A stretch of DNA of 64,000 bases, taken from positions 310,001 to 374,000 of the forward strand of contig JANFNE010000035.1 of the NCBI GenBank assembly GCA_024867545.1, in the 5' to 3' direction. A program made the translations under genes and the position numbers. The DNA is from Phytopythium helicoides (Eukaryota; Oomycota; Peronosporomycetes; Pythiales; Pythiaceae). Below, piece after piece: positions 37,493 through 47,748 of the stretch; the stretch's first letter is position 1, and every line of letters begins with the position of its first letter. Under the pieces are notes generated by a model. The model had not been told where the DNA came from. It ran no database searches and worked only from the letters and a program-made list of their open reading frames with translations.

Positions 37493-38296
37493 GCCGAGCG
37501 AGCGAGGAGCAGAGCCATATTTAAGCCGTGTACAATATAGACGACTCGTGTGCGCATGATCTCTCTTCTTCATCCTCGTCACCTTGCCGTCTTTGTCACC
37601 TTCCCGACGGCACATGGCTGTCCGTACGTTTCGTATGCCTATCATGAGAACCCGGCATCACGCCAGCCTCGATAAGCAAGCAAATCATACCCCGCTTGCT
37701 CGTCCGATCGGATTAGCCGCCAATTCACAGCGCTTGACAAGATGCCATGCAATGAAGAAGACGGTCCTGTTGACGCTTTGGTCCATGCCTGCCTGATTGC
37801 GCTCACTTGCGGCTGGCGTTGAGCTTCTCATGGAACGTGTCGATAGCAACGAGCACGGTCGCATACTGCACGTCCACGCGGTCGTTCCCCTTGTGCTTTG
37901 CCTCCAGCAGCATTTGCACACCCAGGGGCTTCCTGATAGAACACCTTGTAGAAACCGAAGCTACAACAGTTGTCATAGCAACAGCATTGCAGTCGGACTA
38001 CGAGTCATTGGAAATCTCAATTGATGGAAATCTCAAATCGCCATGGAGCAACTCCACTGAGAGCAAAGCGTCCATGCTGCTTCTCCCACGCCTCGAACAC
38101 GTCAACTGTCACCCCCACAGCCACTGGCCCACCTCTCTCACCTCACGTCAACGCATCCAAGCTCCACCCACACGACCTTTCTTCATGAGCACCTTCCTCA
38201 GATTTTTTTCCGCCAAGAGTCGTATAGGAAATCTGATGCGCCGCCTTTCTTCCAGGTCGCGAGAACATTGCTTCTTTCCTCCTCTTCGGCAGTAGT
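37493..38296. other. intergenic spacer
   Basis: About 800 bp between two plus-strand genes. Only short, domain-free frames occur on both strands. It holds the zinc-finger gene 3' UTR and the promoter of the RBR-like ligase. No repeat or RNA gene seen. Confidence 0.45.
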
Positions 38297-39706
38297 ATGG
38301 GCGACGACTCCCCCGAGCTCGAGGCGCCGGACGTCGTCAAGGCCAAGGCGGAGCGCGCGGACGTGCAGTTGCTGGCGCGCGGCGCGATGCTGGACGATCC
38401 GGAGCCGAACGCGGCGCTCGCGGGCTCGAACGGCCCCGTGGAAGACGAGGAAGAGCTCGTGGGCATCTGCCAGATCTGCATGGACGTCGTGCCGCGCGCG
38501 CAGGTGGTGGAGCGCGTCTGCGGCTCGCGGGACTGCGAGGGAGAGGTGTGCGCCTCGTGCCTGGTGCAGCACGCGATTGCGACCGTCTACGCCTTCTACG
38601 CCGGCGTGCTGCCCAAGGTGCGCTGCCCCATGTGCCTCGCGCCGCTCAACAAGCGCCAGTGGGCTCGCTTTGTGCTGCCAGAGGAGCCTGTGGGCGTCGT
38701 GGAGGCGTCTGGCAATGAGCCAGCGGCCGAGGAAGAGATCCAAGAAAGTGAGCTGGTGGTGGTGGAGACCGAGACGCCGGAAGAGGGCTCGACGGCCTCG
38801 GATGATGCCGAGTCGTCCGACAGCGACTCGGAGAGCGAGGCTGGCGTCCAGGAGGAGGAGGAGGAGGAGTGGGTCGACGACAATTCGCACGTCCTGGACA
38901 AGTACGTCATGCTGTGCCGTCAGAGCTGCGGCTTCCAGTCGCCCTGCTGCCACAACACTGAATACACGATGCTACCGGGGGCGGCTAGGCGCGCTGAGAC
39001 CGACGCGCTCGTGCTGGCGCTCACCCCCGAGCAGGAGGCGGGGCTGCCCGAGTTTCTGGCGGCACTCCGCGCATTCTGCTTCCACAAGGAAGACACGGAC
39101 GCAGTCTATGAGAAGCTGCATTCCGTGTTCGGCGATGAAGCCGAGGATGTCATGTGGGAGTTGCTCCCGCGCATCACGGATGAAGAGCGTCGCGCGGCGC
39201 TGCTTCTCCATCACCTTTTCGTCCATCCTAACACGGAGACACGCTGCTGTGGGGAGCAGGTGTGCTTCAAGTGCAAGGCGAGCGACCACCACGACGGCAA
39301 CTGCAACGACTTTATCGAGGAGGAGAGCGTCCTCGAGTGCCGCGGCTGCCACGTGACGCTCGTCAAGGTCGAGGGCTGCGACACAGTCGCGTGCCTGTGC
39401 GGCTACTCGTTCAGCTGGCAAGAAGAAGTCGACCGCCGCCGCCGCCAGCGCTGCCAGCTCGCTCCAAGTTGCGACCGCGAGTACGTGCAGTGGCAGCGCT
39501 GGCACCGCCTCGCGACCAGGAACTTCCCCAAGATCGAGAACCTGGACGACACGCTGCGCAAGGCGCGGCTGGCGAAGCTGCTGCGCGCGCACCGCCCGCT
39601 GCTCCAGCGCGTTATCATGGCCCGTGTCGAGCGGAAGCGCCAGCAGCAGCTCAAGCATCTCAACGACGTGGGCGAGGGCTCCGTGGCCAACGCCGCAGCC
39701 GCGTAG
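38297..39706 (+). CDS. RBR-like (RING-IBR-RING2) E3 ubiquitin ligase
   Basis: 469 aa, one exon. RING1-like cysteines occur at about residues 55-115 (CQICMDVV, then CASC and VRCPMC). An Asp/Glu-rich disordered insert (about 135-195) separates them from a middle Cys-containing segment. A C-terminal pair of zinc-binding regions (about 316-385) follows: CCGEQVCFKCKASDHH, then LECRGCHVTLVKVEGCDTV and ACLCGYSFSW. The last has the RING2 form C-x2-C...K..GC....C.CG..F.W, and the Cys of VEGC (about 361) aligns with the catalytic Cys of RBR ligases. RBR enzymes pass ubiquitin through that Cys to substrates. The spacing between RING1 and IBR is unusual, so it is a divergent member. A truncated copy of its 3' end lies at 42713-43198. 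Confidence 0.78.
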   Translation: MGDDSPELEAPDVVKAKAERADVQLLARGAMLDDPEPNAALAGSNGPVEDEEELVGICQICMDVVPRAQVVERVCGSRDCEGEVCASCLVQHAIATVYAFYAGVLPKVRCPMCLAPLNKRQWARFVLPEEPVGVVEASGNEPAAEEEIQESELVVVETETPEEGSTASDDAESSDSDSESEAGVQEEEEEEWVDDNSHVLDKYVMLCRQSCGFQSPCCHNTEYTMLPGAARRAETDALVLALTPEQEAGLPEFLAALRAFCFHKEDTDAVYEKLHSVFGDEAEDVMWELLPRITDEERRAALLLHHLFVHPNTETRCCGEQVCFKCKASDHHDGNCNDFIEEESVLECRGCHVTLVKVEGCDTVACLCGYSFSWQEEVDRRRRQRCQLAPSCDREYVQWQRWHRLATRNFPKIENLDDTLRKARLAKLLRAHRPLLQRVIMARVERKRQQQLKHLNDVGEGSVANAAAA

Positions 39707-40131
39707 GCAGGTCTCTGGGGATTGCTGGTCGTGCTCGTTCCGTGCATGTTGCATGTATTTATCGCGTGAGTCGTTCCGAAATCGAACAAAGCAAAGGCGT
39801 TTGCGCCACCCGAGCCGCCGAGGTGACGAGATGTATCTCTGCAGGTGCAGCCCATCGGCGCAGGTCCCGTGCAGCAATTGCAGCAAACCGCTCAGTCATT
39901 ACCTGAACTTCAGGCAATCTCCGCAAGAAGAGAGCTTTGGTACTGATGGATTGCCTGTCAATCAGCGTTTGAAAAGGATCAAGCAAAGGCCAACCTGAAT
40001 TAGAGTGGTACACACAGTATTCGTTTTCTTTGTGAGATTTTTATCATGGTATTTTACGTCATAGTGAATCCAAGTGAAATATATGAAATTAATATGAGGT
40101 CCCCTGTCGCTCGTGCCGACTAGAGAGGTCC

Positions 40132-40199
40132 ATATAGGTATCGAATTAGAAAAGACTTGGAGTTAGTAAGGTCGCTCCTCTATAATTCGATGCCTATAT
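40132..40199. repeat. inverted repeat, 19-bp arms
   Basis: ATATAGGTATCGAATTAGA (40132-40150) and TATAATTCGATGCCTATAT (40181-40199) are inverted copies with two mismatches around a 30-nt spacer. A third copy of the core GTAGGTATCGAATTAGAT follows near 40251. The ACTTGGAGTT block also recurs (near 40155 and 40225), so the stretch looks like a diverged tandem of a palindromic unit, possibly a MITE or a transposon end. Confidence 0.55.
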
Positions 40200-40418
40200 T
40201 AGAGAGGTATTGAATAAGAGAGTACTTGGAGTTCGTATAGTAACTCGTGTAGGTATCGAATTAGATAGTACTGAAGGTGACCTACCATGTGGTCCACTCG
40301 AGGTGGAGTGCATGTGCCGTTGAAAGCCGCAGTTGAAGTTTGAGCATTTTTTCCACCACCCGGGGTGGAGCTCACACGAAGACTCACACGAAGACACACT
40401 CACAGCTAGCACGCTACG

Positions 40419-40541
40419 ATGACGCGCAAGCGGATGGAGCTTACGCTGGAGCAGAAGGCCCAGCGACTGCAATTTATCCATTTTCTGGAGCTGTCATTTC
40501 TTCGTCAGCGCTGTTGCACTGTAAAAACCTGTTCATGTTAG
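40419..40541 (+). pseudogene. possible transposase HTH N-terminal fragment
   Basis: A 40-codon frame begins MTRKRMELTLEQKAQRLQF, with the basic start and helix pattern seen at the N-terminus of CENP-B/pogo-type transposases. It then breaks down into unrelated residues and stops. No DDE catalytic region was found downstream. Resemblance by eye only. Confidence 0.25.
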
Positions 40542-42712
40542 CTTTCACTGAATGCAACTCAGCGGTGTTGACGAGCTCACAAAGCTCCTTCGAGGTTCGA
40601 GTCGTTCGGAGCCAACTTTTGTACCTCAAGAACGGGCGAAGATTGCATTCCGCTGTGAACAAATGTTTTCTGTCAATCTTCACCTTGTATATCAACTTGA
40701 CGACTTGTAGTTGGCGATCTTGAAAATATGATCATATGCGTCCATGCATACATCAATATTAGTTGAAAAACCCGTACTTGAGCCAACTTCCGCCGAGATA
40801 GACCACATAAATTAGCCATCCTTGAGCTCTAAGAGAAGCGAGAATAACGCTTGGTGAAGACCAAGAAGAGTTAGACAAGTCACACGACGACGATGGATTC
40901 GTCTCAAACTCGAATGTGTGGGGTCCTCGTATCGGATCAATACACGTCCAGAATTGGACTTTCCTCTTTATCCTTGCTCCGACAAAACGAACGCCACATC
41001 TTCCGTATGTCGACGAGCCGTTGAGTGGAGAGGCGCTTGGTAGCTAGCACAGAGCGAACACAAGGGGATGACGACCAGACATGTGAAGCTTTTTTTTTTC
41101 AAATCGTTTCTCTTCCTACCATCGTCTACTCACTCATTCACCAAACAGTAATAACATTTAAAAAAAATGTCGTTGTGAACGCAGTTGACCCTACCTCTAT
41201 GCGATGGGGATGTCCTATTCTATTAACGAACATCAGATACCGCCGGCGCCTCGAGCATGCTCGGCATGATAGTAGGAGCGCAAGGAGCGGCACCGAACGC
41301 TGTTCTACTGTGTGCATCCACTCGACTCCCATGTGGTAATCTCGTAGCCGTTGTCGCTCATCCTCTTCGTTCTCGTATACCTCGCGCTCCCGCTTTTGCT
41401 ACGGTTGTGCGGTTAGCGAAAAGAACAGTTCCCATGGTGGTTCAGCTCAGTGGCATGAAGGGTATGGAGTGTATGTTTGTTGTCGAGAGCAAAATCTGTT
41501 TGTGTCCGAGTGTAACTCGCTCCGAAGATAGGTTCCAAACACGGATTCATAAACAATTAATCCAGGGCATCTGCCTTCTACACAGAACCTCATGATAATG
41601 TCAATACTTAGCCAGCCCTTGGAAGGTGAAGAAAGTGTATAGCACAAGTGTAGGATGGTTATAAACTCGCTCCCCTTCTGAATGAAGAAATGATTGATAA
41701 ATTTGATTGATTGAGTACGCAAACACCAACATTTCGGCACTCTATAAGCTGGTCAAAGCCCAGGAAATAACCCAAGATAAAGTTGATCAGGCTTTCAGAA
41801 AATCATGAAAGAGTTTGATGTACGAATCAGTCTGAAAACTCGTACCTAGAGAGCACAATGGCGTACAAGACGACCAAATTTCGATGTGGGTGAAAACTTC
41901 ATGTAATCAAGGGTGAACAAAAAGTCGAATGAAAAGCTGTTTGTAACATGAGTCCTTCCTTATCAAGTAGTTCCAGCGGATCTCAAACAGTAAGTCATTT
42001 TGTGACAGGTGTTGAGAGAGATGTCCATGGGTCACGTCTGACGTTCTACGACAACAAAGACTTTGATATCACAGAAGAGAACCAAGAACATGTCGCTTTG
42101 TGAGGCATTCTCTTGGATGTGGCTTAACTTCAAGAGTACTTGCGTGCAAGAGCCAAAGGCTTGTACGAGATACTGGTCTCATGGAGGGGATTGGACAGAT
42201 AGAGGACTCCTGGGGATCACTGTCAAGTCTCTATGAGGATATCCTAGCCTTGGTAGTAGCCAATGCGGAAAAATCAAGGGATATGCCCAATAAACAAGTT
42301 AAAACGCACATTGTGGCCCGAAGGTTACCCGTTCACAATGGGTACAACGTGTTGAAGATACCTTTATTTTGGTACTATGTACCAAATATGGGTATACCGA
42401 CACAGTTTGTCAGTTCCAGCACACAAGCCAACAACCAACCTTGGGTTTGGAAGTGCTTGAGCACTTCGTTCGTATGGAGAAATGAGTTAGCGTCCATACC
42501 CAAGGTTTCGAAGACCTGACGGCGGCCAGGAGGCTGCGTCTGAGCTGATGGTAAGAAATGGTAGCGGTGCTAGCAACTGGCAGGATGGAATCCTTCGAGG
42601 TCCCTGCCAGCTCCGAGGCTCCCAAGTCCGATGAGACCTAGCTCAGAGATTCAAAGCAAGGGACACAAAAAGCCACCAGCTTCCAACACGAGTATTTTCT
42701 CTCGGACCTACT

Positions 42713-43198
42713 ACACGCTCACCCACGAGCAGGAGGCCACCCCCTCGCGACCAGGAACTTCCCCAAGATCGAGAATCTGGACGCCACGCTGCGCAAGGCG
42801 CGGCTGGCGAAGTTGCTGCGCGCGCACCGCCCGCTGCTCCAGCGCGTTATCATGGCCCGTGTCGAGCGGAAGCGCCAGCAGCAGCTCAAGCATCTCAATG
42901 ACGTGGGCGAGGGCTCCGTGGCCAACGCCGCAGCCGCGTAGGCAGGTCCCTGGGAATTGCTGGTCGTGCTCGTTCCGTGCATGTTGCATGTATTTATCGC
43001 GTGAGTCGTTCCGAAATCGAACAAAGCAAAGGCGTTTGCGCCATCCGAGCCGCCGAGGTGACGAGATGTATCTCTGCAGGTGCAGCCCATCCGTGCAGGT
43101 CTCGTGCAGCAATTGCAGCAATTGCAGCAAACCGCTCAGCCATCACCTGAAGGGCACAATCATCCACTAGAAGAGAGCTTTAGTACCGATGCATGGCC
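42713..43198 (+). pseudogene. truncated duplicate of the RBR-like ligase gene (3' end, internal deletion)
   Basis: From about 42743 the sequence is nearly identical to 39508 onward: the last coding segment (RNFPKIENLDATLRKARLAK to the terminal Ala run and stop) and the 3' UTR as far as about 39955. The 30 bp before it (ACGCTCACCCACGAGCAGGAGG) match 39017-39046 of the parent instead, so about 460 bp of the parent are missing at the junction. The RING-type zinc domains are absent and no start is preserved, so it cannot encode a ligase. Confidence 0.85.
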
Positions 43199-43605
43199 GA
43201 TCTGTGACTACTGTACTGTGTACTGACGCCTTGACCTGCAGCGCGCAGCCGGGACGCGCAGATTCCGAGCGCATAGCTCGAGCATCTCGTCGGTTCCGTG
43301 TATCGGTCGAGATGCGGCGACTAAGCGAGCGCAGGACGGCGGAATCTCCGCCGAGATTCGCCGCAGGTATACAAAGTGCAAGTCTGGACTGAGGCGGGAC
43401 ACTGGATTCCGAAAACTGGACGGTCTCACCGCGCTCGGCTCAGCGACTGAATGTACCATCTCATCCTCGCGAGCATGGACTCTCTTGCGCCGAGTATGGG
43501 CACTAGTGCAGGTGGTCTCGAGGTCTCGACGACGCCGTCAGTAGCTCCAGCGTTGGTGCCGACGAGCGTTTTCGAGCCGGCTTGATCTGCCAGGGAGCTC
43601 CCCTT

Positions 43606-43620
43606 CCTCATTCTCCAACT
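43606..43620 (+). promoter_or_regulatory. Inr/FPR-like core promoter of the first phosphate transporter
   Basis: CCTCATTCTCCAACT fits the oomycete initiator/FPR consensus and lies about 60-75 nt before the ATG at 43681, supporting that start over the in-frame extension from 43582. Confidence 0.55.
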
Positions 43621-43680
43621 CGCAGCCTACCGCACAAGCCGCCAGCAGCCTCGTGGCCCAGCTCCAGCTCCGAGTCGACC

Positions 43681-45105
43681 ATGAACAAGCTCATCGTGCG
43701 AAGCATCGGCTTCTTCAACGACGCCTATGACCTCTTCATCATGAACGTCATCAACGTTGTGCTCACTGAGCAGTACACCAAGGCCGTCTACACGTCCTAC
43801 ATCAAGTCGTGGGTCTCGGCCGCCGCCATCATCGGTGCCGTCATCGGTCAGCTCGCCTTCGGTCTGCTCGGTGACCTGTTCGGCCGCAAGGTCAACATGA
43901 TTGCCACGTGCTGCCTGCTCATCTTCGGTGGCATCCTCTGTACCGTGTCGTACGCTGGCAGTGCGCACGGCACGCTGTGGTTCCTCGTCGTCTCGCGTAT
44001 CATCCTCGGCATCGGTATCGGTGGCGAGTACCCGCTTGCTGCGTCGTCTACGGCGGAGGACACGACTTCGCCGGCCCAGCGTAACACCAAGGTGGCCACC
44101 ACCTTCTCGATGCAGGGTATTGGCCAGGTCACGGCTGCCATCCTCGGCAATCTGATCGTTCAGGCTTTCGCTGACGGTGCTCCGGGTGACAACAGCGACG
44201 AGCGCCTCGAGACGGTCTGGCGCCTGCTCTTCGGTCTTGGCATTGTCCCCGCTTGCGTCGTGTGGTACTTCCGCTTCACGGCCGAGGAGACCGAGGCGTA
44301 CAAGAACGTGCAGGAGCGCGGCATGGTCGTGACGCAGGCTGCCGACGAGAAGAAGGCGCGCATTATGTTCATCCTCAAGCACTACTGGAAGAGCCTGATC
44401 GGCACGGCCGGCACGTGGTTCCTCTTCGACATCATCTACTACTCGCAAAACCTGTTCTCGGGTAGCATCCTCAAGGTCGTGGGCCTCAGCGACCCGTCAC
44501 TGCAGCAGGTGACGACCGAAGTCGCCTTCATCGCCATCCTCGCGCTGCCAGGCTACTACACGGCCATCTACTTCATCAACCGCATGGGCCGCAAGATCAT
44601 GATGCTGCAGGGCTTTTCCTTCATGGCCATCCTGTTCCTGTTCTTCGGTATCTTCTGGGATGATATCAAGAAGCACTCGGTTGCCTTCATCATCCTGTAC
44701 GGTCTGACGCTCTTCTTCTCCAACTTTGGCCCCAACACGTCGACGTTTGTCATGCCGACCGAGATGTACCCGACGCCGATCCGCAGCACGTGCCACGGTA
44801 TCTCTGCTGCATGCGGTAAGGCCGGTGCTGCCATCGGCTCGTTCGGTTTCTCGATCTGGGTCTCCAACGAGAGCTTCGGCTACTCGGGTGCCTGGTACAC
44901 CTTCGCGGGTATCTCGCTCATCTCGCTCCCGATCGCGTACTTCTTCACGTTCGACAACAACGCCGGTATTGAGGAGATGGACGCCGAGTTCTACCGCCTG
45001 CTCAACGGCGCTGACGAGGTGACGCGTGAGTCGTTCTCGTCGCAGATCAAGACGGACGTCGAGAAGGAGGGCGGTGTCTACAAGGTTGCGTCCACGCCCA
45101 ACTAA
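43681..45105 (+). CDS. MFS phosphate:H+ symporter (PHO84/PHS family), paralog 1
   Basis: 474 aa, one exon. The start ATG (MNKLIVRSIGFFNDAYDLF) was chosen because paralogs begin identically and an Inr lies upstream. About twelve membrane helices are visible. Family marks: NDAYDLF in TM1, GDLFGRK in the loop after TM2, GIGIGGEYPLAAS in TM4, WFLFDIIYYSQNLF in the second half, and PTEMYPTPIRSTCHGISAA before TM11. These match plasma-membrane Pi:H+ symporters. Role: uptake of inorganic phosphate driven by the proton gradient. It is the first of four paralogs in 8 kb (orientations +, +, -, +), a tandem expansion. Confidence 0.92.
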   Translation: MNKLIVRSIGFFNDAYDLFIMNVINVVLTEQYTKAVYTSYIKSWVSAAAIIGAVIGQLAFGLLGDLFGRKVNMIATCCLLIFGGILCTVSYAGSAHGTLWFLVVSRIILGIGIGGEYPLAASSTAEDTTSPAQRNTKVATTFSMQGIGQVTAAILGNLIVQAFADGAPGDNSDERLETVWRLLFGLGIVPACVVWYFRFTAEETEAYKNVQERGMVVTQAADEKKARIMFILKHYWKSLIGTAGTWFLFDIIYYSQNLFSGSILKVVGLSDPSLQQVTTEVAFIAILALPGYYTAIYFINRMGRKIMMLQGFSFMAILFLFFGIFWDDIKKHSVAFIILYGLTLFFSNFGPNTSTFVMPTEMYPTPIRSTCHGISAACGKAGAAIGSFGFSIWVSNESFGYSGAWYTFAGISLISLPIAYFFTFDNNAGIEEMDAEFYRLLNGADEVTRESFSSQIKTDVEKEGGVYKVASTPN

Positions 45106-45615
45106 ATGCGTTCCTTGTACGAGTAAACGCGTATTTGTTCTGTTTTACAGCGAGTAGATGGCTTGCAGATGAGCTATAGTAGGCTTGCAGCCAGCAAAGC
45201 TGTACATATGAATTGAATTGATCCTTTTGGCTGTTCATCGTTCCTGTCTACCGTCAACTTGACTGCTGGCCAAATCTCGAATTCTTGAAATCTCGAGCTC
45301 CTCGTGTAAACTCGACACTGGTATAAATCGCGTCATACTCTACTTCCGCATCAACGCAGACCCAATTGGGATGACGACAAAGATAGATCACATCACGCTA
45401 TTTCTGAAGTGCATTGCTATATACAGTACAGTATCTGCATGGTTTTATGATCTTCAATTCCGAGATAAAATGAAGAGCTTGGCAGCACACTCACAACGCA
45501 AGTTACCACAAAGCAAGCCTGCTCTTTCGGCCAAACCCCATCGCGAGATGTAGCCATCGCGGCTGAAAAATCGAATCAAAAGATTTTCAGAACCTCAGCT
45601 TTGGTGCTTGGGTTG
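45106..45615. other. intergenic spacer between the first transporter and a small minus-strand frame
   Basis: About 510 bp holding the 3' UTR of the first transporter. A 60-codon plus frame at 45371-45553 starts with a hydrophobic stretch (ITLFLKCIAIYSTVSAWF) but lacks other support, so I do not call it a gene. Confidence 0.4.
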
Positions 45616-45933
45616 TCAAGTGCGAGTCGATGATGGAGAGGTGCAGTTGACAAACTGTTCTGCTGAATAAGAAATGAAGTGTCTGTCACCGTGCCAGTAG
45701 TATGAGTCGCCTTGATTGATGCCCTCATCGCCAATCAGTCTCTCGATTACGCTGCAATTCCATTGGCCTGCACGGGAGTTAATTGGAGATTTGTTTGACG
45801 TAGGATATGAATCTTGACAACGCCAGGCTGTCATTGGATTTGCCGTCTTAGCATCGAGCTTGCGAGCCAGGGCTGGTCCGATACTCCATAGTGCGAACGC
45901 ATGAACAGCACTGCAGATTAAGGCAAATCTCAT
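45616..45933 (-). CDS. small secreted protein candidate
   Basis: 105 aa. MRFALICSAVHAFALWSIGPALA is a good signal peptide with a likely cleavage site after ALA. The mature part of about 80 residues has three Cys (WRCQD, WNCSV, VNCTS) and is otherwise polar and Asn/Ser-rich. Size and layout fit the small secreted proteins common in oomycetes. I see no RxLR or LxLFLAK motif and recognise no family. It lies between two transporter genes, antisense to them. Could be a chance frame. Confidence 0.45.
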   Translation of the reverse strand: MRFALICSAVHAFALWSIGPALARKLDAKTANPMTAWRCQDSYPTSNKSPINSRAGQWNCSVIERLIGDEGINQGDSYYWHGDRHFISYSAEQFVNCTSPSSTRT

Positions 45934-46095
45934 ACGGTTTCAGCGACGTGACTTGCCTGACTCAGTGAGGACAACCGCAATCAGAGCAAAACCGCAATCA
46001 TCTTTTGCTCGCCCTTCTCATGCCCGCTATCACTCCACTGGGCTGGCTGTCAAGCAGCTTCATACACCATTAATCCGACAGGCTCCCAGTCTCAC

Positions 46096-46109
46096 TCACT
46101 TTCCAACTT
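46096..46109 (+). promoter_or_regulatory. Inr/FPR-like core promoter of the second phosphate transporter
   Basis: TCACTTTCCAACTT fits the oomycete initiator/FPR pattern and lies about 70-83 nt before the ATG at 46179. The CA microsatellite sits between it and the start codon, hence within the expected 5' UTR. Confidence 0.5.
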
Positions 46110-46135
46110 GCCTCGCCTCGACCAAGCCCCGAAAG

Positions 46136-46136
<1 letters not shown>

Positions 46137-46168
<32 letters not shown>
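46137..46168 (+). repeat. (CA)n microsatellite in the 5' leader of the second phosphate transporter
   Basis: About sixteen uninterrupted CA dinucleotides end ten bases before the ATG at 46179. Length variation here would alter the mRNA leader right before the start codon. Confidence 0.9.
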
Positions 46169-46169
<1 letters not shown>

Positions 46170-46178
46170 CGAGCCAAG

Positions 46179-47606
46179 ATGAACAAGTTCCTCGTCCGCG
46201 GCCTCGGCTTCTACAACGATGCTTACGACCTCTTCGTCATGAACGTCGTCAACGTCGTGCTCGCTGAGCAATACACCAGGGCGGTCTACACGTCGTATGT
46301 CCAGTCTTGGGTCTCCGCTGCAGCCCTCATCGGTGCCATTGTTGGTCAAGTGCTTTTTGGTATGCTCGGCGATGTCTTTGGCCGCAAGATCAACATGATC
46401 GCCACGTGCTGCCTGCTCATCTTCGGTGGCATCCTGTGTACCGTGGCCTACGCTGGCGATGGCAAGTCGACGCTGTGGTTCCTCGTGGCAGCTCGTTTCA
46501 TTCTCGGTATCGGCATCGGTGGCGAGTACCCGCTGGCTGCCAGTACGACGGCTGAGGACTCGACCGACTCGGCTGACCGCAACAAGCGTGTCGCTATGAC
46601 GTTCTCGCTGCAGGGAGTGGGTCAGGTGACCGCTGCTATCGCTGGTAACCTGCTCGTGCAGGCGTTTGCCAACGGCGACCCGGGAAACAACAGCGACGAG
46701 CGTCTCGAGACGGTCTGGCGCCTGCTCTTTGGTCTCGGTGTGATTCCCGCTCTGATTGTGTGCTACTACCGCTTCACGGCTGAGGAGACCGAGGCTTTCA
46801 AGAACGTGCAGGAGCGCGGTCAGGCTCTGACACAGGTGACTACGCAGAAGAAGGCTCGTCTGTCTTTCATCGTCAAGCACTACGGCAAGTCGCTCCTCGG
46901 CACAGCCGGCACTTGGTTCCTCTTCGATATCGTGTTCTACGCGCAGAGCCTGTTCTCGGCCAGTATTCTCTCTGTTGTCGGCCTCACCAACCCCTCGCTT
47001 CAGGAAGTGACGACGGAGGTGGCTTTCGTGTCTCTGATGGCTCTCCCGGGCTACTTCGTGGCAATCTACTTCATCAACAAGATGGGCCGCAAGATCATGC
47101 AGATCCAGGGTTTCATCTTCATGACGATGCTTTTCCTGATCCTCGGCATCTTCTGGGACTCGATCAGAGAGCGCTCTATTCTTTTCATCGTGCTCTACGG
47201 TCTGACGCTCTTCTTCTCCAACTTCGGTCCCAACATGGCTACGTTCGTGATGCCGACGGAGATGTTCCCCACGCCGATTCGCAGCACGTGCCACGGTATC
47301 TCTGCTGCGTGCGGAAGGGCTGGTGCTGCCATCGGCTCGTTCGGTTTCTTCATCTGGGTCCAGAAACCAGGATTTGGCTATGATGGCACGTGGTTCACGT
47401 TCGCGGCGATCTGCTTCATCTCGATCCCGCTCACGTGGTGGTGCATGTTCGACAACAACGCGGGCATTGAGGAGATGGACGCCGAGTTCTACCGCCTGCT
47501 GAACGTTGCTGACGAGTTCACGCGTGAGTCGTTCTCGTCGCAGATCAAGGAGCAGGATATCGAGAAGGAGGGCGGTGTCTACAAGGCTACGGCTACACCC
47601 AACTAG
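46179..47606 (+). CDS. MFS phosphate:H+ symporter (PHO84/PHS family), paralog 2
   Basis: 475 aa, one exon, with the same twelve-helix layout as paralog 1. Marks: MNKFLVRGLGFYNDAYDLF, GIGIGGEYPLAAS, WFLFDIVFYAQSLF and PTEMFPTPIRSTCHGISAA, and the C-terminal NNAGIEEMDAEFYRLLN shared with paralog 1. The two plus-strand neighbours are the closest pair by eye. The segment around GQVTAAIAGNLLVQ to YYRFTAEETEAFKNVQ is the part whose decayed relative forms the 3' end of the ankyrin-kinase gene at 52437. The 3' end is convergent with paralog 3, 142 bp away. Confidence 0.92.
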   Translation: MNKFLVRGLGFYNDAYDLFVMNVVNVVLAEQYTRAVYTSYVQSWVSAAALIGAIVGQVLFGMLGDVFGRKINMIATCCLLIFGGILCTVAYAGDGKSTLWFLVAARFILGIGIGGEYPLAASTTAEDSTDSADRNKRVAMTFSLQGVGQVTAAIAGNLLVQAFANGDPGNNSDERLETVWRLLFGLGVIPALIVCYYRFTAEETEAFKNVQERGQALTQVTTQKKARLSFIVKHYGKSLLGTAGTWFLFDIVFYAQSLFSASILSVVGLTNPSLQEVTTEVAFVSLMALPGYFVAIYFINKMGRKIMQIQGFIFMTMLFLILGIFWDSIRERSILFIVLYGLTLFFSNFGPNMATFVMPTEMFPTPIRSTCHGISAACGRAGAAIGSFGFFIWVQKPGFGYDGTWFTFAAICFISIPLTWWCMFDNNAGIEEMDAEFYRLLNVADEFTRESFSSQIKEQDIEKEGGVYKATATPN

Positions 47607-47748
47607 ACGCGTTTTGTGTGTGATCTAGTGCGTGAGATCCGGTCGAACTGCGAGTGGACACCACTCTGTGTCCGTGTCTCGGCTCCTGCCAAAGCGCAAT
47701 GAAGTGATGACGAACAATTTACTTTGGCTTTGGTTTATAGTACACGAA

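Larger units (their letters stand above)
39960..42712. other. AT-rich, gene-poor island, probably transposon debris
   Basis: Base composition drops visibly compared with the GC-rich genes on both sides, and no intact gene is present. It contains an inverted-repeat hairpin (40132-40199), a short frame resembling a transposase HTH N-terminus (40419-40541), and a minus-strand coding-like stretch near 41325-41400 (QKREREVYENEEDERQRLRD). A 139-codon plus frame at 42100-42519 has no known domain. The island sits between the RBR-like gene and its truncated copy. The element class is unknown. Confidence 0.45.
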
